DNA of 50,186 nucleotides, taken from an uncultured Phascolarctobacterium sp. GTDB taxonomy: Bacteria > Bacillota > Negativicutes > Acidaminococcales > Acidaminococcaceae. The position numbers were made by a program, and so were the translations under genes. Where the stretch lies: positions 1 to 50,186 of the forward strand of contig CANQBR010000010.1 in assembly GCA_947589605.1 (NCBI GenBank). Reading direction: 5' to 3'. Below the pieces are notes generated by a model, which did no database searches, was not told where the DNA came from, and saw only the letters and a list, made by a program, of their open reading frames with translations. Positions 38,569 to 47,101 of the stretch are shown piece by piece; position 1 is the stretch's first letter, and every line of letters starts with the position of its first letter.

Positions 38569-39459
38569 ATGGACTCACGCCTTTCCTATCTTTATGTTTG
38601 CATCGGCGCCTCTTTGTGGGGCTTCATCGGCGTTTTCGTGCGGGCGCTGGCCGACTTGGGCTTCACTCCCATGCAGATCGTGGTGCTGCGCACTTTCACC
38701 GCTTCTCTTTGCATCACGCCTCTTCTTTTTTATCAAAAGGACAGCCGCAAGGTGGCCCTCTCCGATCTGTGGCTCTTTTTCGGCACCGGCGTTTTCGGCA
38801 TAACCTTCAATAATTTTTGCTACGTCAATTCTATCGAGAGCGGCGGCTTGGCGGTGGCCGCGCTTTTGCTCTACACCGCGCCCAGCTTCGTCATGGTGCT
38901 GAGCCTTTTCGTTTTTCGCGAACCCTTCACCAAAGGCAAGGCTCTGGCTCTCTTTGCGGCCTTCATCGGCTGCTGTTTGGTGACCGGCGTCTTTGCCAGC
39001 CGTCTCACCCTCACTGCCGCCGGCCTCCTCTACGGCCTGGGCAGCGCTTTAGGCTACGCTCTCTACAGCATTTTCAGCAAGCTGGCCCTGCGCCGCTACA
39101 GCAGCACTACCATCTGCGCCTACAGTTTTTATCTCGCTTTGATCGCCGCCCTCGTGACCATCGTCCCCGATTTGGAGCTTCCCGCTGTCAACGCAGGCGA
39201 GCTCGGCGGCTTTTTGGCGAGAACCGCCGGGGCCAGTCTGGGGCTGGGCTTCTTCTGCGCCGTGCTCCCCTATCTTTTTTACACGAAGGGCTTGGGCGGT
39301 CTGGAGGCGGGTCGGGCTTCGGTCATCGCCTTTTTAGAGCCGGTAGTGGCCGCCGTCCTCGGTCTGCTCCTCTTCGACGAGCCCCTCACCGCCGCGAAAG
39401 TCGGCGGCATGCTCTTGATCTTGGTCTCCGTCGCCGCTCTCAGCCTCCGGAAAAAATAA
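38569..39459 (+). CDS. EamA/DMT-family transporter
   Basis: A 296-residue, ten-helix permease of the drug/metabolite transporter superfamily, made of two EamA repeats. The first repeat starts YLYVCIGASLWGFIGVFVRAL and the second AAGLLYGLGSALGYALYSIF, ending in the GRASVIAFLEPVVAAVLGLLLFDEPLT motif found in RhaT/EamA proteins. The substrate is unknown, often amino acids or nucleotides. ATG at 38569 is chosen for its GGGGAG at 10 bases; a TTG nine codons earlier is possible. Confidence 0.9.
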   Translation: MDSRLSYLYVCIGASLWGFIGVFVRALADLGFTPMQIVVLRTFTASLCITPLLFYQKDSRKVALSDLWLFFGTGVFGITFNNFCYVNSIESGGLAVAALLLYTAPSFVMVLSLFVFREPFTKGKALALFAAFIGCCLVTGVFASRLTLTAAGLLYGLGSALGYALYSIFSKLALRRYSSTTICAYSFYLALIAALVTIVPDLELPAVNAGELGGFLARTAGASLGLGFFCAVLPYLFYTKGLGGLEAGRASVIAFLEPVVAAVLGLLLFDEPLTAAKVGGMLLILVSVAALSLRKK

Positions 39460-39462
39460 TAG

Positions 39463-39509
39463 AGCACAGGCTTTTCTGCGTTTCTTTGCGGCAAAAAAGC
39501 TCGTGCTTT
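39463..39509 (+). terminator. Hairpin after the EamA gene
   Basis: AGCAC..GCTTTT..TGC and GCA..AAAAAGC..GTGCT pair in an interrupted stem directly after the stop codon, followed by TTTC. It is a probable, but weak, terminator. Confidence 0.45.
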
Positions 39510-39569
39510 CGACTGAAGCTTCTTTGTCTTATATCTTTCGGGAAAATCACAGCCATAAGAGCGCCGTTA

Positions 39570-39578
39570 TGTTATACT
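39570..39578 (+). promoter_or_regulatory. Extended -10 promoter for the smsCB-type operon
   Basis: TGTTATACT lies about 160 bases upstream of the first gene, leaving a leader of roughly 150 bases that is rich in hairpins. Confidence 0.5.
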
Positions 39579-39658
39579 AAAGAAGAACGCAGGCGAGACC
39601 GCCGCGGCGGCCGCTAACGTTTCTTCAAACAAAAACTAAAAGCGGCAGACCTTCGCAT

Positions 39659-39701
39659 AAAATTTTTCGTCGCAGGACTCAAGTCCGAGACAAAATTTTT
39701 T
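39659..39701 (+). promoter_or_regulatory. Terminator-like hairpin in the smsC leader
   Basis: Two AAAATTTTT tracts (39659-39667 and 39692-39700) flank a stem made of GTC/GAC and GGAC/GTCC around a TCAA loop; the second tract ends in a run of T. An earlier stem GCCGCT (39610-39615) with AGCGGC (39641-39646) lies upstream. The arrangement looks like a possible attenuator ahead of the Fe-S genes. Confidence 0.45.
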
Positions 39702-39736
39702 AGCTATCGATCAGCGAACAAAAGTCAGGTGAAAAT

Positions 39737-40489
39737 ATGTTAGAGCTGAAGAACATCAGCTTCCGCGTCGACGAAAAGACGATATTGGAAGATATCGACC
39801 TTACCGTGAAAGATCACTTCGTGGCCATCACCGGCCCCAACGGCAGCGGCAAGTCCACTCTTTTGAAGATCATCATGGGTTTGGTGCGGCCCAGCACGGG
39901 CCGGGTCTATTTGAACGGAGAAGACATCACGGAGCTCTCCGTTTCCCAAAGAGCCAACAAAGGCATCAGCTTCGCCTTTCAGCAGCCGGTCCGCTTCAAA
40001 GGACTGCGGGTGAAAGATCTGCTGGAGCTGGCCGGCGGCCGGAGACAGGATGCCCCTGCCTGCTTCGCCCGAGGCTGCGATATTTTGAGCGAAGTGGGGC
40101 TTTGCGCCAAAGATTACATGGAGCGGGAGCTGGATGCCACTTTATCCGGCGGCGAAATGAAACGGATCGAGATCGCCATGGCCGCCGCCCGCGGCGCCAA
40201 GCTCACTCTCTTCGACGAACCGGAGGCGGGTATCGACCTGTGGAGCTTTCAAAGTTTGATCCGAGTTTTTGAAAATCTCTACCGCAGCACCTCCGGCACC
40301 ATCATGATCATAAGTCATCAGGAACGCATCTTGGACATCGCCGACAAGATCGTCTATTTGAAAGACGGAAAGATCGCCGAATACGACGACGGCAAAAAAG
40401 TTATGGAACATCTTGCTCTGGCCGTACGGCCGCCCTGCTGCAAGGCAGCGGGGACGGCCGTTCGCTGTGCGGGCGGGGAAACGAGGTAA
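39737..40489 (+). CDS. SufC/SmsC-type Fe-S assembly ATPase
   Basis: ABC-type ATPase of Fe-S cluster assembly. The 250-residue protein has Walker A GPNGSGKST (33-41), the SufC-like Q-loop region FAFQQPVRFKG, signature LSGGEMKRIE near 136 and Walker B LTLFDEPEAGID near 155, with ISHQERIL as the H-loop. It resembles the ATPase of the two-gene SUF-like minimal systems (SmsCB) of anaerobes and archaea. A Cys-containing tail (PPCCKAAG..RCAGG) is unusual. The scaffold gene starts 5 bases later. Confidence 0.9.
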   Translation: MLELKNISFRVDEKTILEDIDLTVKDHFVAITGPNGSGKSTLLKIIMGLVRPSTGRVYLNGEDITELSVSQRANKGISFAFQQPVRFKGLRVKDLLELAGGRRQDAPACFARGCDILSEVGLCAKDYMERELDATLSGGEMKRIEIAMAAARGAKLTLFDEPEAGIDLWSFQSLIRVFENLYRSTSGTIMIISHQERILDIADKIVYLKDGKIAEYDDGKKVMEHLALAVRPPCCKAAGTAVRCAGGETR

Positions 40490-40494
40490 AATAA

Positions 40495-41412
40495 GTGGAC
40501 GCTATCCAAAAAAAGCTTTTAAAAGAAGTGGCCGCCTTAGACGCCCTGCCCCAAGGGGCCTATAATATCCGCGCCAACGGCGCCGGCGCCGCACGGCACA
40601 CCACCGCCGCCATCGACATCGTCACCAAAACCGACAAACAGGGGATCGACATCGTCATCAAAGACGGCACCAAAGGTCAGAGCGTCCACATCCCCGTCAT
40701 CATCAGCCAAAGCGGTCTGAAAGAAGTGGTCTACAACGACTTTTTCATCGGCAAAGACTGCGACGTCACCATCGTGGCCGGCTGCGGCATCTCCAATTGC
40801 GGCGGTCTCGACTCCCGTCACGACGGCGTGCACAGTTTCTTCGTGGGCCGAGGCAGCAAGGTGAGATACATCGAGAAACATTACGGTGAAGGCAGCGGCC
40901 GCGGCAAGCGGCTGATGGACCCCACCACCGTGATAAAATTAGAAGAAGGGGCCGTCATGGAGTTGGAGACCGCTCAACTGGGCGGCATCGACGACACCCT
41001 GCGGACCACCAAAGCAGCTTTGGCCGAAAATTCTTCTCTCATCATCCACGACAAGATCTTGACGGCCGGCGAGCAGCGGGCCACGGCTCAAATGGAAGTG
41101 GCTTTAAACGGCAAAGGTTCTTCCTGCGATCTGATCAGCCGGGGCGTGGCCAGAGGCAGCAGCTATCAGGAAGTTATCATCAAGCTGGACGGCAACGCCC
41201 CCTGCAAAGGCCACGCAGCCTGCGACTCCATCATCATGGATAAAGGCGTGATCGTGGCCACGCCTCAGCTGAAGGCCGGCAATGCAGACGCTGCCCTCAT
41301 CCACGAAGCCGCCATCGGCAAGATCGCCGGCGAACAGTTACTGAAGCTGATGACCTTGGGCCTTTCGGAAAAAGAAGCGGAAGAAATGATCATTCGAGGC
41401 TTCTTGCAATAG
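40495..41412 (+). CDS. SufB/SufD-related scaffold, SmsB type
   Basis: A 305-residue protein of the SufB/SufD family, shorter than the usual 420 to 470 residues, as in minimal SUF-like systems where one scaffold serves with SmsC. The beta-helix core is evident (IPVIISQSGLKEVVYNDFFIGKDCDVTIVAGCGISNCGGLDSRHDGVH in part), as is the C-terminal AALIHEAAIGKIAGEQL with the conserved His and Glu of SufB proteins, and LGLSEKEAEEMIIRGF. GTG start with GAGG 8 bases upstream. No sufS, sufU or sufD lies beside it. Confidence 0.88.
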   Translation: MDAIQKKLLKEVAALDALPQGAYNIRANGAGAARHTTAAIDIVTKTDKQGIDIVIKDGTKGQSVHIPVIISQSGLKEVVYNDFFIGKDCDVTIVAGCGISNCGGLDSRHDGVHSFFVGRGSKVRYIEKHYGEGSGRGKRLMDPTTVIKLEEGAVMELETAQLGGIDDTLRTTKAALAENSSLIIHDKILTAGEQRATAQMEVALNGKGSSCDLISRGVARGSSYQEVIIKLDGNAPCKGHAACDSIIMDKGVIVATPQLKAGNADAALIHEAAIGKIAGEQLLKLMTLGLSEKEAEEMIIRGFLQ

Positions 41413-41543
41413 ATATCGAGATGTGCGAGAGAAATAAATTTTTTTCGGCCTGCGGCAGTTCTCTTTCTCGGGCTCTTCTCGAAAGCTTTTCGAAACGCAA
41501 AAAATCTTTTCGCTTCTCCTCGCTGAATCTTTCCCAAAAATTT

Positions 41544-41581
41544 AACGGCACAGCCTTTTAAAGACTGTGCCGTTCTTTTTT
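41544..41581 (+). terminator. Strong bidirectional terminator
   Basis: AACGGCACAG and CTGTGCCGTT form a perfect 10-bp stem with an 11-base loop, followed by CTTTTTTT on the plus strand and by AAATTTTTGGG on the other. It ends the smsCB and ttdAB transcripts, which converge here. Confidence 0.9.
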
Positions 41582-41605
41582 GATCGTAAGAGAAAGCGCT
41601 GCCGT

Positions 41606-42232
41606 CTATTTTATGAAGCTCACTTCTTTGCAGATCTTTGTCAGCTGCTCTTCTCTGCGTTTGTTGTATTCAACTTTCTTTTCTTCGAAATAGTTGCGGC
41701 CTTGGCTGTCGATGGAAACGATGAGGGGCCCGAATTCTTTCACTCGGCAGTGCCAGAGAGTTTCCGGCATGCCCAAGTCGCGCCACTGGGCTTCCACGAT
41801 CTCTTCCACGCACACCGCAGCCACCACCGCATTGCCGGCGGGGAAAACGCAGTGGATGGCACCGAAATCTTTGCAGGCCCGAGCAGTCTCCGGTCCCATG
41901 CCGCCTTTGCCCACGATGACCCGCACCCCGGTGCGTTTGGTGAATTCGTATTCGAATTTTTCCATGCGCATGGAGGTAGTGGGGCCTACGTTCACCATTT
42001 CGAATTTATCATCGGGCAGGGGCCTGATGATGGGCCCGGCGTGCAGGATGGCCGCTCCCTTCACGTCCACCGGTATCTGCCGCCCCGCTTCCACCACTCG
42101 GCGATGAGCGACGTCTCGGCAGGTAGTGAGGCTGCCGCTGAGATAAACGATGTCGCCGATCTTGATGTCTTTAAGGTCTTCTGCAGTGACGGGAGTCACT
42201 AAAATTTTTTTGCCGTTTTTGATCTCCAACAT
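41606..42232 (-). CDS. ttdB: L(+)-tartrate dehydratase-type hydro-lyase, beta subunit
   Basis: Beta subunit of a two-subunit iron-sulfur hydratase. The 208-residue sequence follows TtdB closely: [68 protein letters not shown] and [19 protein letters not shown]. It works with the alpha subunit encoded upstream, overlapping it by TGATG. Substrate could be L-tartrate or, as in the related class I fumarases, fumarate/malate; in an anaerobe either is plausible. Confidence 0.85.
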   Translation of the reverse strand: MLEIKNGKKILVTPVTAEDLKDIKIGDIVYLSGSLTTCRDVAHRRVVEAGRQIPVDVKGAAILHAGPIIRPLPDDKFEMVNVGPTTSMRMEKFEYEFTKRTGVRVIVGKGGMGPETARACKDFGAIHCVFPAGNAVVAAVCVEEIVEAQWRDLGMPETLWHCRVKEFGPLIVSIDSQGRNYFEEKKVEYNKRREEQLTKICKEVSFIK

Positions 42233-43131
42233 CAGAGGCTCACCCCCTTGTGCGATAATACGGTGTAATTCAGATCCTTATCGAAGATGATATGGCCGCG
42301 CCGATGGCTCCAGCAGCCTACGTTCACCGCCACGCCGATGGCCGAAGGATGACGGGCGCTGTTCTCGATGTGCACGCCCAGCACCGAAGCTTTGCCGCCC
42401 ATGCCCTGAGGTCCCAAGCCGATGGCGTTGATGCCTTCTTCCAGCAATTTTTCCATTTTGGCTGCCCGTTCGTTAGGATTGTGAGAACCGATGGGCCGAA
42501 GCAGCGCCTTTTTGGAGAGAAGAGCCGCCGTCTCCACGCTGGTGGCTACTCCCACGCCCACCAAAAGGGGCGGGCAGGCATTGAGACCGTAGCTTGTCAT
42601 CCTCTCCAGCACGAATTTGGCCACGCCTTCGTAGCCTTCACCGGGCATCAAGACCATGGCATGTCCCGGCAAAGTGCAGCCTCCTCCAGCCATATAAGTG
42701 TAGAGCTCGCAGCTGTCGCTTTTTGGCACCGGGTCGAACCAAATGGTGGGGGTGCCCTTGCCTACGTTCTTTCCCGTATTGTATTCGTCGAAAGTCTCCA
42801 CCGAGTTGTGCCGCAGGGGCGTATCGAAAGTAGCTTTCACCACTGCCTCCTTCAAAAGAGCTTCCAACTCGTCGATGAGAGGGAACTTGGTGCCGCATTT
42901 CACCCAAAATTGAATGACTCCCGTATCCTGACAGGAAGGGCGGTCCAAGTCTTTGGCCAGTTGCTGATTGCGGAACATGGTGTCGTAAATGACCTTGGCC
43001 ATGGGGTCATCTTCGTTCCGGCGCAACTCTTCCAATTTGGCGATCACATCGTCGGGCAGCACCTTGCCGGTATAGCCCACGAACTTGGCCACCAGTTCCG
43101 TCATCTTTTTAACTTGTTCTGCGTGTGCCAT
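42232..43131 (-). CDS. ttdA: L(+)-tartrate dehydratase-type hydro-lyase, alpha subunit
   Basis: Catalytic subunit binding an oxygen-sensitive [4Fe-4S] cluster. The 299 residues carry the cluster cysteines in [23 protein letters not shown] and [10 protein letters not shown], and TtdA-like motifs [27 protein letters not shown] and [10 protein letters not shown], which set it apart from classical fumarase alpha subunits. The TtdA-like pattern favours tartrate dehydratase, but a fumarase role is not excluded. GGAGG precedes its ATG. It lies after leuB, separated by a hairpin at 43157-43186. Confidence 0.85.
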   Translation of the reverse strand: MAHAEQVKKMTELVAKFVGYTGKVLPDDVIAKLEELRRNEDDPMAKVIYDTMFRNQQLAKDLDRPSCQDTGVIQFWVKCGTKFPLIDELEALLKEAVVKATFDTPLRHNSVETFDEYNTGKNVGKGTPTIWFDPVPKSDSCELYTYMAGGGCTLPGHAMVLMPGEGYEGVAKFVLERMTSYGLNACPPLLVGVGVATSVETAALLSKKALLRPIGSHNPNERAAKMEKLLEEGINAIGLGPQGMGGKASVLGVHIENSARHPSAIGVAVNVGCWSHRRGHIIFDKDLNYTVLSHKGVSL

Positions 43132-43156
43132 GGTTGCCTCCCTATACCTTTATATT

Positions 43157-43186
43157 AAAGGCCCCGAGCCAAAGCTCGGAGCCTTT
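43157..43186 (-). terminator. Hairpin between leuB and ttdA
   Basis: AAAGGCTCCGAGC and GCTCGGGGCCTTT form a stem of 13 pairs with one G-U and a 4-base loop. It follows the leuB stop and may stop leu transcription or reduce read-through into ttdAB. Confidence 0.7.
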
Positions 43187-43198
43187 TTCAAAAACATA

Positions 43199-44272
43199 TC
43201 ACTTCAAAAGCTCGGCGGCGATGAGCGCAGCCATCTCGGAAGTGGACACCAGTTGCAGACCTTCGCTGTGAAGATCTTTGGTGCGATAGCCCTGCTCCAT
43301 CACCGCATTCACTGCCTCTTCCACCGCAGCGGCCGCTTCCGGCTGCTGCAGAGAATAACGGAGCATCATAGCGGCGCTGAGGATGGTGGCGGTAGGATTG
43401 GCGATGCCTTGGCCGGCGATGTCGGGGGCACTGCCGTGGATGGGCTCGTACATACCAGTGCCGTCGCCTAAAGAAGCGCTGGGCAAAAGACCGATAGAGC
43501 CGGCCAAAGTGCTGGCCTCATCGGAGAGGATGTCGCCGAAAATATTGTTGGTGAGGATGACATCGAACTGTTTGGGGTTCAGCACCAATTGCATGGCGCA
43601 GTTATCTACGTAAAAATGATTCAATTCCACATCCGGATATTCTTCGGCCTGCAATTGAGTAACGACCCGCCGCCACAAACGGCTGCTGGCCAATACATTG
43701 GCTTTGTCCACGCTGGTGACCTTGCCCCGCCGTTGTCTTGCCGCGGCAAAAGCATAACGGGCGATCCTTTTGATCTCGGGCACGGTGTAAAGTTCTATAT
43801 CGCTGGCTTCTTCTACGCCCTCGGCATTGTGATGAGCTTCGTCATGTTTGCCGAAATAAATGCCGCCGGTCAATTCCCGCACGATGAGCAGATCTGCCCC
43901 CGCCACCTGTTCGGGACGAAGAGGAGAAAGATGAGCTGTAAAATTGCTCACGGTCATAGGCCGCAGATTGCAATAAAGACCCAAAGCTTTGCGGATGCCC
44001 AACAAGCCTTTTTCGGGCCGGATCTCGGGGGCTACGTTATCCCATTTAGGGCCGCCCACGGCGCCCAGAAGCACCGCATCGGCAGCTTTGGCCGAAACAA
44101 CGGTAGCCTCGGGCAGGGGCACGCCGACGGCATCGATAGCGCAGCCGCCGATGAGTTGTTTGTCGAATTCCAAGTCAAAGCCGAATTTGGTGGCAACGGC
44201 TTCCAGCACTTCTACCGCAGCATCGATGATCTCAACGCCGATGCCGTCACCGGGGAGCAGAGTTACTTTCAT
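43199..44272 (-). CDS. leuB: 3-isopropylmalate dehydrogenase
   Basis: Third step of leucine synthesis: NAD-dependent oxidative decarboxylation of 3-isopropylmalate. The 357-residue protein has LLPGDGIGVEIIDAA at the N-terminus, LGAVGGPKWDN, VRELTGGIYFG (Arg-Glu-Leu-Thr motif), DKANVLASSRLWR, the metal site in TNNIFGDILSDEASTLAGSIGLLPSASLG and the NAD-binding EPIHGSAPDIAGQ. It closes leuCDB, starting 2 bases after leuD. Confidence 0.97.
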   Translation of the reverse strand: MKVTLLPGDGIGVEIIDAAVEVLEAVATKFGFDLEFDKQLIGGCAIDAVGVPLPEATVVSAKAADAVLLGAVGGPKWDNVAPEIRPEKGLLGIRKALGLYCNLRPMTVSNFTAHLSPLRPEQVAGADLLIVRELTGGIYFGKHDEAHHNAEGVEEASDIELYTVPEIKRIARYAFAAARQRRGKVTSVDKANVLASSRLWRRVVTQLQAEEYPDVELNHFYVDNCAMQLVLNPKQFDVILTNNIFGDILSDEASTLAGSIGLLPSASLGDGTGMYEPIHGSAPDIAGQGIANPTATILSAAMMLRYSLQQPEAAAAVEEAVNAVMEQGYRTKDLHSEGLQLVSTSEMAALIAAELLK

Positions 44273-44274
44273 GT

Positions 44275-44766
44275 TCAGTGTTCTCCTTTTACATAATTGA
44301 TGAGGCCGCCTGCGTCGGCAATCTTTTGGATGAATTCGGGGAGGGGTTTGGTCCGGATGGTCAGCCCTTTGTTGATGATACGGATGGTGCCTTTGGACAG
44401 ATCCACATCCAGTTCATCCCCTGCCTCTATCTTCTCCACCTCAGGCCCTATCTCCAGCATGGGCAGACCGATGTTGATGGCATTGCGGTAAAAAATGCGG
44501 GCAAAACTGTCGGCGATGAGGCACTTGATGCCTTTCACCTTCAGCACCAGAGGCGCATGTTCACGGGAGGAGCCGCAACCGAAATTTTTGCCGGCCACCA
44601 CGTAATCCCCCGGCTGCACCGTGGCTGCGAAATTAACTTTCAAATTTTCTTTGGAGTCTTCCATAGCGTGCTCCGCCAACTCCTGAGGATCGGAAATATT
44701 CAAATACCGAGCGGGGATGATCACGTCGGTATCCACATGGTCCCCGTAACGCCACACTTTGCTCAT
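44275..44766 (-). CDS. leuD: 3-isopropylmalate dehydratase small subunit
   Basis: Partner of LeuC in isomerising isopropylmalate. The 163-residue product begins [21 protein letters not shown], then has the swivel-domain substrate motif [12 protein letters not shown] and the [19 protein letters not shown] stretch, matching the family. Its ATG overlaps the leuC stop (ATGA), so the two subunits are translated together. Confidence 0.96.
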   Translation of the reverse strand: MSKVWRYGDHVDTDVIIPARYLNISDPQELAEHAMEDSKENLKVNFAATVQPGDYVVAGKNFGCGSSREHAPLVLKVKGIKCLIADSFARIFYRNAINIGLPMLEIGPEVEKIEAGDELDVDLSKGTIRIINKGLTIRTKPLPEFIQKIADAGGLINYVKGEH

Positions 44767-46028
44767 TTTACTACCTCCTCGGGATCGGTGATATAGCCGG
44801 TCAGGGCGCTGGCTGCCGCCGTATAGGGGCTGGCCAGATAAACTTCGCTGTCCACGTGCCCCATCCGCCCTCTGAAGTTGCGGTTGGTGGTGCTCACCGC
44901 CCTCTCTCCTGCTGCCAAGATCCCCATATAACCGCCCAAGCAAGGGCCGCAGGTGGGAGTGGAAACGGCAGCGCCGGCATCGATGAAGATATCGATATAG
45001 CCTCTGCGCATGGCCTCTTTGTAAATTTCCTGAGTGGCGGGGATAATGATGGTGCGGACGCTGTCCTGCACCCGACGGCCTTTTAGAAGTTCTGCGGCGG
45101 CGGCCAGATCTTCCAGCCTGCCGTTGGTGCAGGAGCCGATCACCACTTGATCCACTTTTATCTCTCGTCCCTCTTTGGCGGGATGAACATTTTCCGGCAG
45201 ATGGGGATAAGCCACCACCGGCACCAATTTGCTCAGATCGATGTCGACCACACGGCTGTACCGGGCATCGTCATCGGCTTCTACGCTCTTAAAGGGTCTG
45301 GTCACGCCTCTTTCTTTCAGAAAAGCCAAAGTTTTTTCGTCCACGGGGAAGATGCCGTTCTTGCCGCCGGCTTCGATGGCCATGTTGCAGATGGTCAGTC
45401 TGTCGGCCATGCCGAGCTCACCGACGCCGGGACCGCCGAATTCCAGCGATTGGTAACGAGCGCCGTCTACGCCGATCTTACCGATGAGGGTGAGGACCAC
45501 GTCTTTTCCTGTTACGAATTTAGGCAATTTCCCCGTCAAATTCACTTTGATGGCCTGAGGCACTTTGAACCAACTGCTGCCGCTGGCCATGGCCGCACCG
45601 ATATCGGTGGAGCCCATGCCGGTAGAAAGAGCGTTCAACGCTCCGTAGGTGCAAGTGTGAGAATCGGCGCCGATGATGATCTCGCCCGGAGCGATCAGCC
45701 CCTTGTCCGGCAGCAGAGCGTGCTCGATGCCCATCTTGCCCACTTCGAAATAGTTGACGATCTTTTGCTCGCGGGCAAAATCCCGCATCCTTTTACACAT
45801 GGTGGCGGACTTGATATCCTTGCAGGGAGAAAAATGATCCGGCACCAAAACGATCTTGGTCCGATCGAAAACAGGCCGGCCGATCTTTTCGAATTCGGCG
45901 ATGGCCGGCGGCCCCGTGATATCGTTGGCCATCACCAGATCCACCTGTGCCACCAACAGATCGCCGGCGCTCACCTTGTCCCGCCCGGCGTGGGCGGCTA
46001 AAATTTTTTCGGTCATCGTCATGCCCAT
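44763..46028 (-). CDS. leuC: 3-isopropylmalate dehydratase large subunit
   Basis: Large subunit of isopropylmalate isomerase, with a [4Fe-4S] cluster held by Cys in [13 protein letters not shown] and by the pair in [15 protein letters not shown]. Other aconitase-family features are [14 protein letters not shown] and [25 protein letters not shown]. 421 residues is normal for the archaeal/clostridial-type LeuC that pairs with a short LeuD. GGAGG lies 9 bases before ATG. It is first after the leucine T-box. Confidence 0.97.
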   Translation of the reverse strand: MGMTMTEKILAAHAGRDKVSAGDLLVAQVDLVMANDITGPPAIAEFEKIGRPVFDRTKIVLVPDHFSPCKDIKSATMCKRMRDFAREQKIVNYFEVGKMGIEHALLPDKGLIAPGEIIIGADSHTCTYGALNALSTGMGSTDIGAAMASGSSWFKVPQAIKVNLTGKLPKFVTGKDVVLTLIGKIGVDGARYQSLEFGGPGVGELGMADRLTICNMAIEAGGKNGIFPVDEKTLAFLKERGVTRPFKSVEADDDARYSRVVDIDLSKLVPVVAYPHLPENVHPAKEGREIKVDQVVIGSCTNGRLEDLAAAAELLKGRRVQDSVRTIIIPATQEIYKEAMRRGYIDIFIDAGAAVSTPTCGPCLGGYMGILAAGERAVSTTNRNFRGRMGHVDSEVYLASPYTAAASALTGYITDPEEVVK

Positions 46029-46082
46029 GTGCTTTTACCTCCATCGCTATCGTCTCGTTGACCGTACCGCCGTCGACGATAC

Positions 46083-46345
46083 AAAAAGCCCCTATCTGCG
46101 CTGGCAGATAGGGGCGTGTGACCGCGGTACCACCCTACTTGGTCCTTCATTTTCCCGAAGCAGCACTTCGGCGGCGTAACGTGCCTCTCACGTCTCCTTC
46201 TCAGCGGCCCGCACCGGGCCGGTTCAAAGAAGAGGCTCCCAGGTGAGTGCGCCGAAAGTCGGACGACAGCTTCCACCGCCCGCTGTCTCTCTTTAGACCG
46301 TTGCTCTCTGCTTTACCTGTTCACTGCCTGTAGGATCTTCGCTTA
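46083..46345 (-). promoter_or_regulatory. Leucine T-box riboswitch leader of leuCDB
   Basis: This leader senses uncharged tRNA-Leu and allows transcription when leucine is scarce. The minus strand carries the diagnostic AGGGTGGTACCGCG (46123-46136), where the tRNA 3' end pairs. Downstream is a terminator with arms GCCCCTATCTGC/GCAGATAGGGGC (46088-46115) followed by TTTTT. In the long stem I, the likely specifier is CTC (46245-46247), in the usual context just before ACCTGGGAG, which reads as leucine. The 5' end is set by the promoter at 46352-46380. The downstream gene, leuC, agrees with the specificity. Confidence 0.92.
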
Positions 46346-46633
46346 TCTGTTATTATCGCAACTTTCCCCTGCTTTGTCAAGGGCAGCCGCCGATTTTACC
46401 AAGCGCTCTTTCGCAGCCTTGCTCAGTCGTTTGAGAGCGCATTCCCGCCGCAAGGCCGCGCTTTTGTCGGGCACTTCTTCCGCGTATACCAGAACGAGAG
46501 GCCCTCTGCCTCTCGTATATTTGGCTCCTTTTCCCGCTCGATGAGCAGCCAATCTTTCTTCGAGATCAGAAGTGCTGCCGGTGTATAAAGAGCCGTCGCC
46601 GCAACGGAGCATATAAACGAAAAAAGTCGTCAC
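46343..46633 (-). CDS. GIY-YIG nuclease-superfamily protein (YhbQ/UPF0213 type)
   Basis: A 96-residue stand-alone GIY-YIG domain protein. The motif is seen as FVYMLRCGDGSLYTGSTSDLEERL, followed by AHRAGKGAKYTRGRGPLVLVY, as in the YhbQ group; some members show nuclease activity, the cellular role is unclear. GTG start at 46633 overlaps the cyclophilin stop (GTGA). Its 3' end contains both the -35 and -10 boxes of the leu promoter. Confidence 0.86.
   Translation of the reverse strand: MTTFFVYMLRCGDGSLYTGSTSDLEERLAAHRAGKGAKYTRGRGPLVLVYAEEVPDKSAALRRECALKRLSKAAKERLVKSAAALDKAGESCDNNR
46352..46380 (-). promoter_or_regulatory. Promoter of the leu T-box operon
   Basis: On the minus strand a perfect TTGACA (46375-46380) and GATAAT (46352-46357) are exactly 17 bases apart. 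Both boxes lie within the last 13 codons of the GIY-YIG gene. Confidence 0.8.
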
Positions 46634-47097
46634 GGCAAAATTTCCACTTTCTCCATCACAACCGGTTTTATGGGCCTGTCTCTGAGATCGGTGGGAGTGA
46701 CGCCGATGAGGCGAACATTCTCCATCCCCTCCGTGATGCGGCCGAAGATGGCATGATGACCGTTGAGCCAAGGCGTGGGAGCCAGAGTGATGAAAAATTG
46801 GCTGCCGCCGGTGTCGGGCCCGGCATTGGCCATAGAGAGGATGCCTTCATCGTCGTGCACCAGACCCGGTCCGAATTCATCTTTGATCGTATAGCCGGGG
46901 CCGCCGGTGCCGTTGCCTTTGGGACAACCGCCCTGGATCATAAAATCTTCGATGACTCGGTGAAAAATAAGGCCGTCGTAAAAACCTTTTTTCACCAAAG
47001 AGAGAAAGTTCCCGGCGGTGAGAGGCGCTTTATCTTCGAAGATCTCCGCAACGAAAACGCCCTTGTTGGTGGTGAAACGCACTTTTTTATTGGCCAT
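46630..47097 (-). CDS. Cyclophilin-type peptidyl-prolyl isomerase
   Basis: A 155-residue cytosolic cyclophilin that speeds cis-trans isomerisation of proline bonds. It has FHRVIEDFMIQGGCPKGNGTGGPGY with the catalytic Arg, SQFFITLAPTPWLNGHHAIFG with the conserved Phe and the Trp-Leu-Asn-Gly-His segment. No signal peptide is seen. Strong Shine-Dalgarno (AGAGGT). It overlaps the GIY-YIG start and follows the membrane protein gene after 4 bases. Confidence 0.95.
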   Translation of the reverse strand: MANKKVRFTTNKGVFVAEIFEDKAPLTAGNFLSLVKKGFYDGLIFHRVIEDFMIQGGCPKGNGTGGPGYTIKDEFGPGLVHDDEGILSMANAGPDTGGSQFFITLAPTPWLNGHHAIFGRITEGMENVRLIGVTPTDLRDRPIKPVVMEKVEILP

Positions 47098-47101
47098 ATT
47101 C

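Noticed and set aside
46019-46276. An 85-codon frame within the leuC leader
   Set aside because: It lies over the T-box structures; the frame has no family likeness and is explained by the riboswitch.
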